Counted from the first letter of the stretch, positions 7,611-17,788 are shown. The stretch: 28,311 nucleotides of DNA from Bacteroidota bacterium (GCA_023415495.1 JAEZKK010000027.1:1-28311), one strand, 5' to 3'. Notes: generated by a model not told the origin, from the sequence alone. Translations and numbers: made by a program.

Positions 7611-7693
7611 AAACAATGCCATTGTTTAGCCCAAACAATGCGGTTGTTTCACTAAAACAATGCGGTTGTTTTCCCAAAACAATGCCATTGTTT
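7611..7693. repeat. Palindrome array B (4 copies, 22-bp period)
   Basis: Four 17-bp units start at 7611, 7633, 7655 and 7677, exactly 22 bp apart. Units 1 and 4 are AAACAATGCCATTGTTT; units 2 and 3 are AAACAATGCGGTTGTTT. Each can fold alone as a 7-bp stem with a 3-nt loop; in units 2 and 3 the innermost pair becomes U-G instead of U-A in RNA. The array lies between the 3' end of the giant adhesin gene and the promoter of the thioredoxin gene. The rest of 7440-7610 shows no gene. Confidence 0.88.
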
Positions 7694-7747
7694 CAGATTT
7701 ATATCAAGAAAGATTTTGCTTATATCTAATATAAATACATTAAAACA

Positions 7748-7775
7748 AAAGGGCGAGAATTTCTTCTCGCCCTTT
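7748..7775 (-). terminator. Terminator of the giant adhesin gene
   Basis: AAAGGGCGAGAA (7748-7759) and TTCTCGCCCTTT (7764-7775) form a perfect 12-bp stem with a 4-nt loop. On the minus strand it is followed by TTTGTTTTA, a typical intrinsic terminator 30 bp after the adhesin stop codon. Confidence 0.88.
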
Positions 7776-7804
7776 AGAGTATTATTGTTTACTTAGTTTT
7801 CGAA

Positions 7805-10800
7805 CTATTGAACAATAAGTTTTTGAGTTTTGATAGAGTTATCGCTTTGGATACGGATATAGTAAACTCCCTTAGCATATGCCTCAAGATTTATACTATG
7901 ATTAACCTCTCCATTTGTGATTTCTCTTTCAAGTGTAGATATTGTGCGACCTTGAACATCTGTAATAGAAATCTTAACCTTACCATTTATTCCCTTAATA
8001 CTTAATGTAGTATTATTTGAAGCTGGGTTAGGATAAAGATTTACATTTAGATTATCAGTGTCGATAGAATTAAGACCAGATGTTATTACAAATGTTTTAA
8101 CTTCTCCGTAAGTCTTGCCTCTTTCAAGAGTTTCTGCATAAGCACGAACACTATACTTAGTAGCAAATAAGCTTGTAGCTGTTGCTGTGATATTAGTTGA
8201 ACCATTTGCAGTTAAATCTATTGCGGTAGACCAATCAAGTGAATCATATTTATACTCAAATCCACGAGCTATAATTGCATCTGTTCCTTGAGCAGTCGTA
8301 CCTTGGAATACAGCAGACTTAGTTGTTTGATCAACAATTGCAGTATCTGTTGTAACAGTAGGTAACAAATATTGATTAGTTGTAAATGTTACTGTATCTC
8401 CATAATACATTCCTACATTAGTAACAACAAAAGCAACAACTTTATAAGTAGTATTAGGTAGTAAGCCTGTAGCATTATAATTAAATGGATTTGCAACAGG
8501 GTTTATAGGGATATTTATCCATGAGCTTGAAGATTGTGCCATATAATTAAATCCTGTTGTACCTACAACTTCGCTTCCCTCAACAAATGAACCAGTAAAG
8601 GTTGCAGAATTATGTGTAAATACTGTTACAGGAGAAGTTGTTACTACCGGAATTGTTGGTGCGTTATCTGTTGTGAATGTTACGCTTACCCAAGAAGAAT
8701 AAGATGTGCCACAATTACTTCTTACATAATATGTATAAGCAGTATTTGGAGTAAGATTTGTTAAAGCGTAAGTCGTTGCTGAAACATCCACTGGAGTCCC
8801 TGCACTTCCTTCTTTAATTTGCCATGAAGATTCGTTTCCTCCAGCAACCCAAGTAATATTAGCAGAATTGTAAGTAATACTATTTGCAGTTACATTAGTT
8901 GGAGCATCACAAACTTGACCAATAACTTGGAAATTATCAATATGAAGGTCGTTATCTCCTTGGCTTGAAGCAGTTGATTCTGCATAGAAAGCAAATTTTA
9001 CAATTCCTGAATAAGGAGTATTAGTTGCATCAACAAGAGGAATAGAGATATGCTTAATTGTATTTGTTAGGGAATTAAGTGTATCTGCAGAACCAAGGTT
9101 ATCCCATGTCTTAAGTGCATTAGTAGCACTCCATGTTGCACCGTCATCTGTAGAAATAAGTACAATAAATCTCTTATCTGTGTAACCATCAGTTAAATCA
9201 GGAGCATCTCCATTGCCATAATCAGTTAAGAATAAATCAAATTCTAATCTATTAGAAGCAGCACCACCAGCTAAGTCAATTGAAGGAGTTACTAACCAAT
9301 AATATTGTGCAGACGAATATAAATTAGCTTTTATATTGTTTGGTGATACATAATTATTAGAAATCCAACCAGATGTAGAAGCTGTAAGTGTAGGATTACC
9401 TGTAGGTAGTAATTGACCTGTGAATCTTGCCCAACATGTATTAGGTAATACAGTAAGGAATGATTCAATAGGAGTTGGAATACTCATTGCTCCACATAAG
9501 GTTCGAGCTGAAACAACTGCAGTTAGTAAAGATTCTTCAGTAATACAATCTGTAGCAATAGCTATTTGATATGTTGTTGAATGGTTTAGTCCATTAATAG
9601 TAGTAGGGCTTGTTGCATTATTAACAACGCTCCAAGTAGTATCACCTAATATTCTATAATAAACTTTGTAAAGTGTATTATTTACATTAGGATCTGTCCA
9701 AGCAACATCAATACTATTTTGAGTTGGATTAGATACAGTTGGTGCATTAGGTCTTGTACAAGTTGGGATAGTATAAATATCAAGATTATCTAAATAAATT
9801 GCATTAGTAGCAGATAATTGAGATTTGAAAGCAATGTATTGTCCAGAACCTGTATATGAACTGAAATTAACATCGAATGCTTCCCATGTGCTTGTAGCAG
9901 ATGGTGATACTGTATCAATAGGTACAAAGGTTGATTCAATAGCAGGGTCTGTCATAACTCCAACAATAAGCTCATAAGCAGCTGATGTTTTTCTCAACAT
10001 AAATGATGCTTGAAGAGTATTGATAGGAATTGAAACATCAAATTGAGGAGTTGCTGCAATATTATAGGTTGTAGAACTTGAATAGAAATACATAGAACCA
10101 GGTGCTGTGAAATTAGTAGAATTAATATAAGGTCTGTCTGCATAGGTTGTGTTTCTTGTCCAACAATTAGGGAATACTGATGTTCCTGTGCTATAAGTAT
10201 CAAAATAATCGCTCCATGGAACTGAACTAATTATTGCACAAGCAGTACGGAAATTATAAACACTTGTTTGTTCTGATAGTTCTGTAGAACAATCAGTAAT
10301 CATATAATATTCATAAACTGTATTAGGATTTAAATTAGTAAATGAATATGAAAGAACATTTGAAACATAAACTGAATCATAGCTTGTTGCTGAGCTTTCT
10401 TTCCAGTATAACCACCAATTATTAGTAGTTTGGCTACCAGCAACCCAATTAATATCTGCTGAATTAGTAGTAATATTAGAAGAACTTAATGAAGTTGGTT
10501 TAGGACAAGATGGAATTGAATCAATAATTACATCATCTAACCAGAAAAACCAATTGTCTAAATTTGCATTTTGTTTAAAGGCAATATAATTATTTCCTCC
10601 TGAAATTGTAGTGCCAATAAAGCTTACTTCATAAGGATTGAAAGTTGTATTAGTTGGAGTAATTACTAATACAGGTTCAAAAGTTGTTGTATCATTAGGG
10701 TCACTCATAACACCAACTGTTAGTGTTCCTGAATTTGTTAAACTTTCAGCTCTAAGCATAAATCTTACCCTAAGAGCATTAATGTCTGAAGTAAATTGAG

Positions 10801-13800
10801 GAGAAATAGCATAAGTTGGTTGCGAAGGTAGAGATCTAAATCTTAAACTGCCAGGAGCAGAATTATTTGTAGTTACAATTGAAGGATTGCCTGAATTAAT
10901 TACAGGAAAACTCCAACAAGCAGGTCTTGTTCCTGATGTTGTACCATAAGTATCAAAACTTTCAGTATAAGGTAAGGTAGATATTGGAACACACAGGGTT
11001 GTGAAAAAATATCTTGATGTAGAGTCAGATATCTCTGTTCCACAATCTGTTCTTAAGTAATATTCGTAACTTGTAGCAGGATTCAACATGTTTAAAGTAT
11101 AAGGATTCATTGTCGCATATACAGAATCCCACAAGTTTGAACCAACAATACTATAGTAAATCCACCAAGCAATGTCAGTTGAGTTGCCAGGAGTCCAGCT
11201 AATATCTGCGGAAGTTGTTGTTAAATTATTTGACGTAATATTTGTAGGTTTTTCACAAGCTGGGATATAGTCAATATTTACATCATCTATCCAATAAAAC
11301 CAATTGTTAAGTATTGAGTTATGTTTGAAAGCTATAAAATTATTTGCTCCTGATAAGGATGTATTTCTAAAGCTTACTTCATAATCATGGTAATTATTAT
11401 CCGCTGGATTAATAATTTGTACAGATTCAAAAGTATTAGAATCTAAGTTATTGCTCATAACTCCTACTTCAATTGTTCCCGAATTTACTCCTTCTCTTTT
11501 AAGTTTAAATTTAACTTTTAAAGTGTTTATATCAACACCTAATTGAGGAGTAATTGCGTAAGTAGGATTAGTTGTTTCTGATTGCAAATGAAGACTTCCT
11601 GGATCACTGAAGGCATTTCCAGAAACAATTGATGGATGTCCAGAATATGTTATAGGGAAACTCCAACAATCAGGTCTTGTACCAGAGGAAGTTCCGTATG
11701 AATCAAAGTTTTCAGTATAAGGGAAAGTGAAAACTGGCAAGCAAAGAGTTGTTTGATTTAAAGTAATAAACATAGAAGTATCAGATCCGCAAATTGATGC
11801 AATTCTGAAATCATAATTTGAGTTAGGAGTAAGATTTGTAAAAGAATAAGCGTTCATTAATGCTAAATCGCTTGTCCAAATTGAATCCGTTGATAATTTA
11901 TGTTCTACCAACCATTGACCATTTGTCCCTAAATCCCAGTTCATATCCACACTTGTAGCGGTAATATTAGATAAAGAAACGTTTTGAGGCATAGCACAAG
12001 TAGAAACTTCTAATTTAATATCATCAATGGTTAAATACCAAGGAGATCCAGTAGCTTGACATTCTATAATGAATTCATAAAGTCCATTTTGTGTAGGAGA
12101 GAAATCACCAACATAAACTTGATAAGTTGTATTATTTGGATTCACAACAGGCGATCCAAGCACAATAGAAATAGAAGTGTCAGCAACAGATCTTGCTCTT
12201 AACTGTAAGTTCTGCCATCCAGCTAATCCATCTGTAATATACCAGAAAGAGAAGGAGTAGTTTTGACCAGCATATAAATCAAATTGAGGAGTGGTAAATT
12301 TATCATTACATCCATAAACGAAATATGCACTTGATGTACCTGTTCTTGCTACTCTATTATTAGAAGAATAATCAGTGATTTGAGTTTTAGTTTTACTTCC
12401 AAAACTTGTTGCACTCCAACAAGCAGGTAGGGTATTGTCTGCTGTAAGTGTTTCAAAACCTTCATTCCATGGAAGGTCAATTAAGCCGTCAATCGGAATA
12501 CAAAGTGTGGTAGCAAAAATTGAAGTTGTTTCTTGTGATACCATTGCACCACAGTCTGTTCTAATATAAATTTCATATTTAGATGCAGGATTTAATGATG
12601 TTAAAGTATAAGGATTTGTTGTAGCGTAAACAGAATCAAATCCTGTACTTCCTGCTTGTTTGTAGTAAACCCACCAAGCAAAATCATTAACATCACCATT
12701 TGTCCAAGATAAGTCTATAGAAGTTGTTGTTAAATTTATTGCAGCTAAATTAGTTGGCTTTATACAACTTGGCAGATTGTCAATTGTAATATCATCCAAA
12801 CGAAGATACCAACCATTGTCTGGAGTATTTCTTCTTACAAATGCAATATATCTATTTCCAATGTATTGACTTAGGTTGATTTCATATTCTTGCCAAGGTC
12901 CAATTGGAATACCTGTTTGGAATACTTGAATAAAACCTTGTATTGAATCGTATTGACCCATATTTGTTGTATCAATTGAAGTGATTATTCCATCTGAAAC
13001 CCAAATAGAAATTTCATCAACTTCTGTAGTTGTTGAACTATAGTTTTGAGCCCAGAATCTTAATCTTTCATTACCAGTTAGTGTAATCATTGGAGTAATT
13101 AGCCAATCGTTATTCTTACTTGTATTATCAGTAAACATTTGAGCAGCTCCAGTTCCTGAATGAGTAGTAGTGCCTCTTGACCAAAGATTTGTTGTACCTG
13201 CACCTTTATTGATATTAGTCCAGCATAATGGAGAACTTGTATTACTAGGGGAAATAGGAGAAATCCATGGACTTTCAAAACCTTCTGTCCAAGGGAAACT
13301 AGAAATAATACCACAAGCAGTTGTGAAATTATGTATAACTGATGCTTCTGATAATTCCGTTCCGCAATATGTTCTTAAATAAGCTTGATAAGATGAATTT
13401 TGAGTTAAAGACGTTAAGGTAAATGGGTTTGTTGTTACTAATACTGAATCCCAATTTGTAGCATTTAGGTTTTTATAATATATATACCAAGCATTATTAG
13501 ATGGCGCACCATTTGTCCAAGATAAATCAATTGAATTAGTAGTTTTATTTGAACTTGCAATATTTGTTGGCTTTAAACAATTAGGTATATCAGAGATTTT
13601 AATATCATCAAGATAAACACTTCCATTTGCAATTTTCTTTCTTACAAATGCTAAACGATAATTACCAACCAATGAATTTAAAAAATATTCATAATTTTGA
13701 TAGGTTGTTGTTAAAGACATTGTATCAACAGAACCAATTAATACAAAGTTTGCATTAGATGCAGTAGAGTTTAAATCCCCAAGTGATACATCCATAGCAT

Positions 13801-14938
13801 AAATTAATAAGTCCGGCTTATAAGAATCAGATGATTTCTTAGCCCAAAAATTAAGTCTTTCTCCTCCAGTTAAAGATAATACTGGAGAGATTAACCAATC
13901 GTTATTATTATACGTTGCTGTTGTTGTTGTCGCAGAGCCATATCCTAGCATATAAATTGCTCCAGATCCAGTATTAGCTGTTGAAGAAGTTTTCCAGAAA
14001 TAAGTTCCAGTATTTAATGAGTCGATAATATACCAACATAAAGGAGAAGGTTTATTCCCTGGAGCAACTGCTGCAGATTGGAAACCATTTTCAAAACCTT
14101 CTATCCAAGGGAAAACAGAAATAGCATCGCATGCAGTATTGAAAGTAATAGGAGTTGACCATTCACTTTGTTCCGATACACATTCTCTTTGTACTCTTGC
14201 TTTATAATAAGATGAATGGTTTAAAGTTGTAAAAGTATAAGGGTTTGTAACTCCTGAAATTGTAGTTGCATTAGCCCAATCTGTTTCATTATTCAACATA
14301 TATTGAATATTATAAATTGTCCCAGTTGGATCAGTCCAACCTAAATCAACTCCTGTAATAGTTGGATTAGAAGTAATAAGAGTTTTTGGTTTAGGACATG
14401 TAGGGACAAATAAATTTGGACCAGTTATATCGTCCAACATAATTCTCATTCCGTTTTGATCCTTAACTCTAAAGCCTATAAATATATCTTGACCAATATA
14501 ATTAGTTAAAGGGATAGAGTATTTTGTCCATGTAGTTGTGATTTGATTATCTACTAATGATAATAATGCAGGGTTAATAGTGTCAAATGAAGAAATATCA
14601 TTTGTTGTGGAAGATACAAACACAGTTAATGAAGTGTTAGCATAATAAGTAGAAGTTTTTATCCAAAAACTAATTGTATCTAACCCTGTAGTTACATTAA
14701 GTTTTGGAGTGATTAACCAGTTCTGATGACCAGCACTTGCATAGTTAACAGTTGCAGAAGCAGTCCCTCTTGGAGAGTTTCCAGTGGTTCTCTCCCAATA
14801 TACAGTCCCTTTTTCATTGACCGTAGTCCAGTCATCTGGAGGGAACATTGTTCCATCAAACCCTTCGTTTAATGGGGTTTGAGTCCATCCCGTGATAGCA
14901 AAACATAATGCTATCAGAAAGAATAAGATTTTTTTCAT
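7805..14938 (-). CDS. Giant T9SS-sorted multidomain adhesin (choice-of-anchor J / FN3 repeats)
   Basis: This 2377-residue surface protein has a signal peptide at about 1-19 (MKKILFFLIALCFAITGWTQ). Eight modules of about 250-270 residues follow, starting near 20, 269, 541, 812, 1064, 1314, 1566 and 1814. Each has a jelly-roll domain of the cleaved-adhesin/choice-of-anchor J kind (an opening such as FPWTEGFES, a WLITP segment, then a LDDI motif) followed by a fibronectin type III domain opening CxxPT and closing near a cysteine. Modules 5 and 6 are especially similar (SYGTSSGTRPDCWSF and TYGTTSGTRPACWSF). Near 2094 and 2191 come two further Ig/FN3-like domains, then a T9SS type A sorting domain from about 2289 (LNVNLYPNPASNN, ITDVQGRTI, KGVYYIRI). 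The likely role is adhesion or glycan binding at the cell surface. No protease motif was seen, unlike gingipains that carry the same adhesin domains. Confidence 0.9.
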   Translation of the reverse strand: MKKILFFLIALCFAITGWTQTPLNEGFDGTMFPPDDWTTVNEKGTVYWERTTGNSPRGTASATVNYASAGHQNWLITPKLNVTTGLDTISFWIKTSTYYANTSLTVFVSSTTNDISSFDTINPALLSLVDNQITTTWTKYSIPLTNYIGQDIFIGFRVKDQNGMRIMLDDITGPNLFVPTCPKPKTLITSNPTITGVDLGWTDPTGTIYNIQYMLNNETDWANATTISGVTNPYTFTTLNHSSYYKARVQRECVSEQSEWSTPITFNTACDAISVFPWIEGFENGFQSAAVAPGNKPSPLCWYIIDSLNTGTYFWKTSSTANTGSGAIYMLGYGSATTTTATYNNNDWLISPVLSLTGGERLNFWAKKSSDSYKPDLLIYAMDVSLGDLNSTASNANFVLIGSVDTMSLTTTYQNYEYFLNSLVGNYRLAFVRKKIANGSVYLDDIKISDIPNCLKPTNIASSNKTTNSIDLSWTNGAPSNNAWYIYYKNLNATNWDSVLVTTNPFTLTSLTQNSSYQAYLRTYCGTELSEASVIHNFTTACGIISSFPWTEGFESPWISPISPSNTSSPLCWTNINKGAGTTNLWSRGTTTHSGTGAAQMFTDNTSKNNDWLITPMITLTGNERLRFWAQNYSSTTTEVDEISIWVSDGIITSIDTTNMGQYDSIQGFIQVFQTGIPIGPWQEYEINLSQYIGNRYIAFVRRNTPDNGWYLRLDDITIDNLPSCIKPTNLAAINLTTTSIDLSWTNGDVNDFAWWVYYKQAGSTGFDSVYATTNPYTLTSLNPASKYEIYIRTDCGAMVSQETTSIFATTLCIPIDGLIDLPWNEGFETLTADNTLPACWSATSFGSKTKTQITDYSSNNRVARTGTSSAYFVYGCNDKFTTPQFDLYAGQNYSFSFWYITDGLAGWQNLQLRARSVADTSISIVLGSPVVNPNNTTYQVYVGDFSPTQNGLYEFIIECQATGSPWYLTIDDIKLEVSTCAMPQNVSLSNITATSVDMNWDLGTNGQWLVEHKLSTDSIWTSDLALMNAYSFTNLTPNSNYDFRIASICGSDTSMFITLNQTTLCLPVFTFPYTENFDSYGTSSGTRPDCWSFPITYSGHPSIVSGNAFSDPGSLHLQSETTNPTYAITPQLGVDINTLKVKFKLKREGVNSGTIEVGVMSNNLDSNTFESVQIINPADNNYHDYEVSFRNTSLSGANNFIAFKHNSILNNWFYWIDDVNIDYIPACEKPTNITSNNLTTTSADISWTPGNSTDIAWWIYYSIVGSNLWDSVYATMNPYTLNMLNPATSYEYYLRTDCGTEISDSTSRYFFTTLCVPISTLPYTESFDTYGTTSGTRPACWSFPVINSGNPSIVTTNNSAPGSLRFRSLPSQPTYAISPQFTSDINALRVRFMLRAESLTNSGTLTVGVMSDPNDTTTFEPVLVITPTNTTFNPYEVSFIGTTISGGNNYIAFKQNANLDNWFFWLDDVIIDSIPSCPKPTSLSSSNITTNSADINWVAGSQTTNNWWLYWKESSATSYDSVYVSNVLSYSFTNLNPNTVYEYYMITDCSTELSEQTSVYNFRTACAIISSVPWSDYFDTYSTGTSVFPNCWTRNTTYADRPYINSTNFTAPGSMYFYSSSTTYNIAATPQFDVSIPINTLQASFMLRKTSAAYELIVGVMTDPAIESTFVPIDTVSPSATSTWEAFDVNFSSYTGSGQYIAFKSQLSATNAIYLDNLDIYTIPTCTRPNAPTVSNPTQNSIDVAWTDPNVNNTLYKVYYRILGDTTWSVVNNATSPTTINGLNHSTTYQIAIATDCITEESLLTAVVSARTLCGAMSIPTPIESFLTVLPNTCWARFTGQLLPTGNPTLTASTSGWISNNYVSPNNIKANLYSSAQYYWLVTPSIDLAGGAASNRLEFDLFLTDYGNGDAPDLTDGYTDKRFIVLISTDDGATWSATNALKTWDNLGSADTLNSLTNTIKHISIPLVDATNTPYSGIVKFAFYAESTASSQGDNDLHIDNFQVIGQVCDAPTNVTANSITYNSANITWVAGGNESSWQIKEGSAGTPVDVSATTYALTNLTPNTAYTYYVRSNCGTSYSSWVSVTFTTDNAPTIPVVTTSPVTVFTHNSATFTGSFVEGSEVVGTTGFNYMAQSSSSWINIPINPVANPFNYNATGLLPNTTYKVVAFVVTNVGMYYGDTVTFTTNQYLLPTVTTDTAIVDQTTKSAVFQGTTAQGTDAIIARGFEYKYDSLDWSTAIDLTANGSTNITATATSLFATKYSVRAYAETLERGKTYGEVKTFVITSGLNSIDTDNLNVNLYPNPASNNTTLSIKGINGKVKISITDVQGRTISTLEREITNGEVNHSINLEAYAKGVYYIRIQSDNSIKTQKLIVQ
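8895..14880 (-). repeat. Eight tandem jelly-roll/FN3 modules in the adhesin
   Basis: The coding repeats have module boundaries near 14130, 13315, 12503, 11745, 10995, 10240 and 9497 (first residue of modules 2 to 8), giving a period of about 750-815 bp. Modules 5 and 6 (about 10240-11745) are the closest pair and probably the most recent duplication. Confidence 0.75.
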
Positions 14939-15056
14939 CTTTGAATTTGTTTTTTTAAGTTATTAATTGTGTTTCTTTTTCATATATGTTTTACATTCCA
15001 ATAAGTTTTGAATAAAGCATAAAGCTTTCCCTATATTTAATAAAACATTTAAGCTG

Positions 15057-15087
15057 CAAATCTATGAAATATAAAGTTATTTGCCAA
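15057..15087 (-). promoter_or_regulatory. Promoter of the giant adhesin gene
   Basis: On the minus strand TTGG (15087-15084) lies 19 nt upstream of TAGATTTG (15064-15057), the same spacing and -7 sequence as the BspA-like gene's promoter. It predicts a leader of about 110 nt before the ATG at 14938. Confidence 0.7.
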
Positions 15088-15174
15088 GTTAATTCCTTAC
15101 AAATAAATGTATATTTTAATTCAAAAAAATATTGAGCTTGATTTATAAAGATATAGCAAAAGATAAATAATAAA

Positions 15175-15202
15175 AAAAGACCAACAAAATTGCTAGTCTT
15201 TT
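15175..15202 (-). terminator. Terminator of hppA
   Basis: Read on the minus strand, AAAAGACTAGCA pairs with TGTTGGTCTTTT (two G-U pairs) around a 4-nt loop and runs into a T stretch (plus-strand A run at 15172-15178). It lies about 30 bp after the hppA stop. Confidence 0.7.
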
Positions 15203-15229
15203 GAATTTGTGTTTGTAGTTATAGAGATA

Positions 15230-17644
15230 TTATTTCTCTATTCTCATTTTATAGAACGAACGCCATGCAAAATAAAGGGCCATTATTAGAAATCCTATTC
15301 CAAAATAAGGTGCAACTTCTTTAAATGAAGAAGATATTGCTATTTCCATTGCTAAAAGTCCAAAGAGTGTTGTAAATTTGATTACGGGGTTTAATGCAAC
15401 TGAGGAAGTATCTTTGAAAGGATCTCCAACTGTATCTCCAATAACTGCTGCATCATGTAATGGGGTCCCCTTTTGTTTCATATCTACTTCAATTACTTTC
15501 TTCGCATTATCCCAAGCTCCTCCAGCGTTTGCCATAAACACTGCCTGGAAAAGTCCAAACATTGCAATAGCCACAAGATAGCTTATAAATAAGGATACTG
15601 CATCTACACCTCCAATATTCTCAGGAGAAGATAAACTTGCAATACCTAAGGCAAAAAAGAATATTGCAAGGAAGATATTAAACATACCTGTTTGTGCATA
15701 TTTAGTACATATCTTTACAACTTCTATACTCTTACTTTCATCTGCTTTCTTAGGAGCATTCTCATCCAAATTGATATGTTTCTTGATATATTCAACGGCT
15801 CTGTATGCTCCTGTAGTTACTGCCTGAGTAGAGGCTCCGGTAAACCAATAAATAACTGCACCTCCTAAAAGAAAACCTAAGATAGTATATGGATTAAGTA
15901 GGTTTAGTATAGTGCTTGGTTCAATCCCCAGAGACTTATTTATTAATAGTATTAGAGAAAATATCATTGTGGTTGCTCCCACAACTGCAGTACCAATCAA
16001 TACTGGCTTGGCAGTTGCCTTAAATGTATTCCCTGCTCCATCGTTTGCCTCAAGATAGTGCTTTGATTTTTCCCAGTCAGGTGTGAATCCAAAATCTCTT
16101 TCAATCTCTTGGTCTATCCCTTCAATATCTTTTATTAGTGATAATTCATATATAGATTGAGCGTTGTCGGTTACAGGTCCGTAAGAATCAACAGCAATTG
16201 TAACAGGTCCCATTCCCAACATACCAAAAGCAACTAATCCAAAAGCAAATATAGGAGCATAAATCATCATATCTGTTGGAATGAAGGTTGAAGCAAAATA
16301 AGAGATAAACATTAGAAATACAAATGTCATTCCTGTCCAGAAAGCAGAGAAATTACCAGCAACAAATCCAGAAAGTATTGTTAGAGAAGCACCGCCTTCC
16401 TCAGAAGCCTTAACAATCTCGTTAACGTGATTGGATTTTGGAGATGTAAAGATTTTTGTAATCTCAGGAATTAATGCAGCTCCAAGTGTACCACAACTTA
16501 TAATTAAAGAAAGTATCCACCATAGATTATTATCACCATATATATTAGGTATAAGAAGGTAAGAAATACCAAAGGTTGCAATAATTGAAAGTAAGGAAGT
16601 AAGCCATATTAAATTGGTAAGAGGTTGTTCAAAATCCAAATCATCCTTTCCATTATATTTTATTTCGGAAATATAGTTATTAAGATAGTATGAGAAAATT
16701 GAGGTTATAACCATAAGTATCCTCATTGCAAATATCCATACAAGCAAATCTTTTTGAACACTAATATCAGTAACTGCAAGAAGTATAAAACTAATAAGGG
16801 CAACTCCGGTTACTCCATAGGTTTCAAATCCATCAGCAGTAGGACCTACAGAATCCCCTGCATTATCTCCAGTACAATCTGCAATAACTCCAGGATTTCT
16901 TGGGTCATCTTCTCCAATCTTAAATACAACCTTCATTAGGTCTGAGCCAATATCGGCAATCTTTGTAAAGATTCCACCTGCAATACGAAGAACTGTTGCA
17001 CCCAAGCTCTCTCCAATTGCAAAGCCAATAAAACATGCTCCTGCAAGGTGACCAGGGACTAAAAGCAATATCACAAGCATCATAAACAATTCAACACAAA
17101 TCAAAACAACTCCAATACTCATGCCTGCTGAAAGAGGAATATTCAAAAGCTTAAGAGGATTACGTTTTAGGGATTCAAAAGCCATCCTCGAATTTGCAAG
17201 AGTATTCATCCTTATTCCGTAAGCAGCAACCGCATAAGAGCCTAAAATCCCAATAACAGTCCAAAGTAAGATTAACAAAACTCCACCTATTCCAAAGAGG
17301 TTCTCACCATGCTCGTCCTTTGATAATAAACCAAAATACCCAGCAACTGCTATACCTATAAATACAAAGAGTATTGAAAGGAATTTCCCTTGTTGTTTCA
17401 AATAAGTTAAGCAGGTTTTATAGATTACTTGAGCAATGTCGAGCATAGACTGATGAGAAGGAAGCCTTTTTACTAATACAAATTGATAAAGTCCGAACAT
17501 TAGTCCCAAAAAACATATTAAAAAACCCCAATGCAAGATTCCTAATTCTTGGACTGAGGCTGGTAATTTCAAATCTGCTTCACTTGCCAATAGAAAGTAG
17601 GGCGTGAAGGAAGTAATCAAAGTGGATAAAATTCTCTTTTTCAT
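15230..17644 (-). CDS. hppA: Membrane-bound ion-pumping pyrophosphatase
   Basis: This integral membrane enzyme hydrolyses pyrophosphate and uses the energy to pump H+ and/or Na+. The 804 residues form about 16 membrane segments. The pyrophosphate/Mg-binding loop is clear at about 225-265: ADIGSD, EDDPRNPGVIAD, then CTGDNAGDSVGPTADGFETYG. Further acidic loops are DNAQSIYE, the segment around DGAGNTFKATAKP (about 535-545), and GAWDNAKK with GDTVGDPFKDT near the C-terminus. The residue after GNTF, where K+-dependent enzymes have Ala and K+-independent ones Lys, is Lys here. Ion specificity should still not be assigned from this alone, because Bacteroidota enzymes include dual Na+/H+ pumps. I chose the ATG at 17644: the frame is open to 17710, but that would start upstream of the predicted transcription start. 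Confidence 0.93.
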   Translation of the reverse strand: MKKRILSTLITSFTPYFLLASEADLKLPASVQELGILHWGFLICFLGLMFGLYQFVLVKRLPSHQSMLDIAQVIYKTCLTYLKQQGKFLSILFVFIGIAVAGYFGLLSKDEHGENLFGIGGVLLILLWTVIGILGSYAVAAYGIRMNTLANSRMAFESLKRNPLKLLNIPLSAGMSIGVVLICVELFMMLVILLLVPGHLAGACFIGFAIGESLGATVLRIAGGIFTKIADIGSDLMKVVFKIGEDDPRNPGVIADCTGDNAGDSVGPTADGFETYGVTGVALISFILLAVTDISVQKDLLVWIFAMRILMVITSIFSYYLNNYISEIKYNGKDDLDFEQPLTNLIWLTSLLSIIATFGISYLLIPNIYGDNNLWWILSLIISCGTLGAALIPEITKIFTSPKSNHVNEIVKASEEGGASLTILSGFVAGNFSAFWTGMTFVFLMFISYFASTFIPTDMMIYAPIFAFGLVAFGMLGMGPVTIAVDSYGPVTDNAQSIYELSLIKDIEGIDQEIERDFGFTPDWEKSKHYLEANDGAGNTFKATAKPVLIGTAVVGATTMIFSLILLINKSLGIEPSTILNLLNPYTILGFLLGGAVIYWFTGASTQAVTTGAYRAVEYIKKHINLDENAPKKADESKSIEVVKICTKYAQTGMFNIFLAIFFFALGIASLSSPENIGGVDAVSLFISYLVAIAMFGLFQAVFMANAGGAWDNAKKVIEVDMKQKGTPLHDAAVIGDTVGDPFKDTSSVALNPVIKFTTLFGLLAMEIAISSSFKEVAPYFGIGFLIMALYFAWRSFYKMRIEK

Positions 17645-17690
17645 TTTTCTTGTTTTGTATGTAGTTTTAAAAAATCTCTGCAAAGTAAAT

Positions 17691-17721
17691 AAAAAAAATA
17701 GAGAAATCAAATAAAAAAATT
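17691..17721 (-). promoter_or_regulatory. Promoter of hppA
   Basis: On the minus strand TTTG (17721-17718) stands 19 nt upstream of TTACTTTG (17698-17691), one mismatch from TAnnTTTG. Its position supports translation from 17644 rather than from the further upstream in-frame ATG. Confidence 0.6.
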
Positions 17722-17788
17722 CATTTATTTCAAATTACTCTTATTTGATTTAAAACTAACCCCATTTGAATACAAAAAAATATAACTA

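Noticed and set aside
7611..7693. Array B as the transcription terminator of the adhesin gene
   Set aside because: A much stronger GC-rich terminator at 7748-7775 already serves it, and array C lies where no gene ends.
9994..10203. Out-of-phase frames inside the giant adhesin gene (also 13099-13314 and 13170-13382)
   Set aside because: Compositional shadows of the repetitive coding sequence.
17645..17710. N-terminal extension of HppA from the ATG at 17710
   Set aside because: It would begin upstream of the transcription start implied by the promoter at 17691-17721; MKKRIL at 17644 gives a normal N-terminus.
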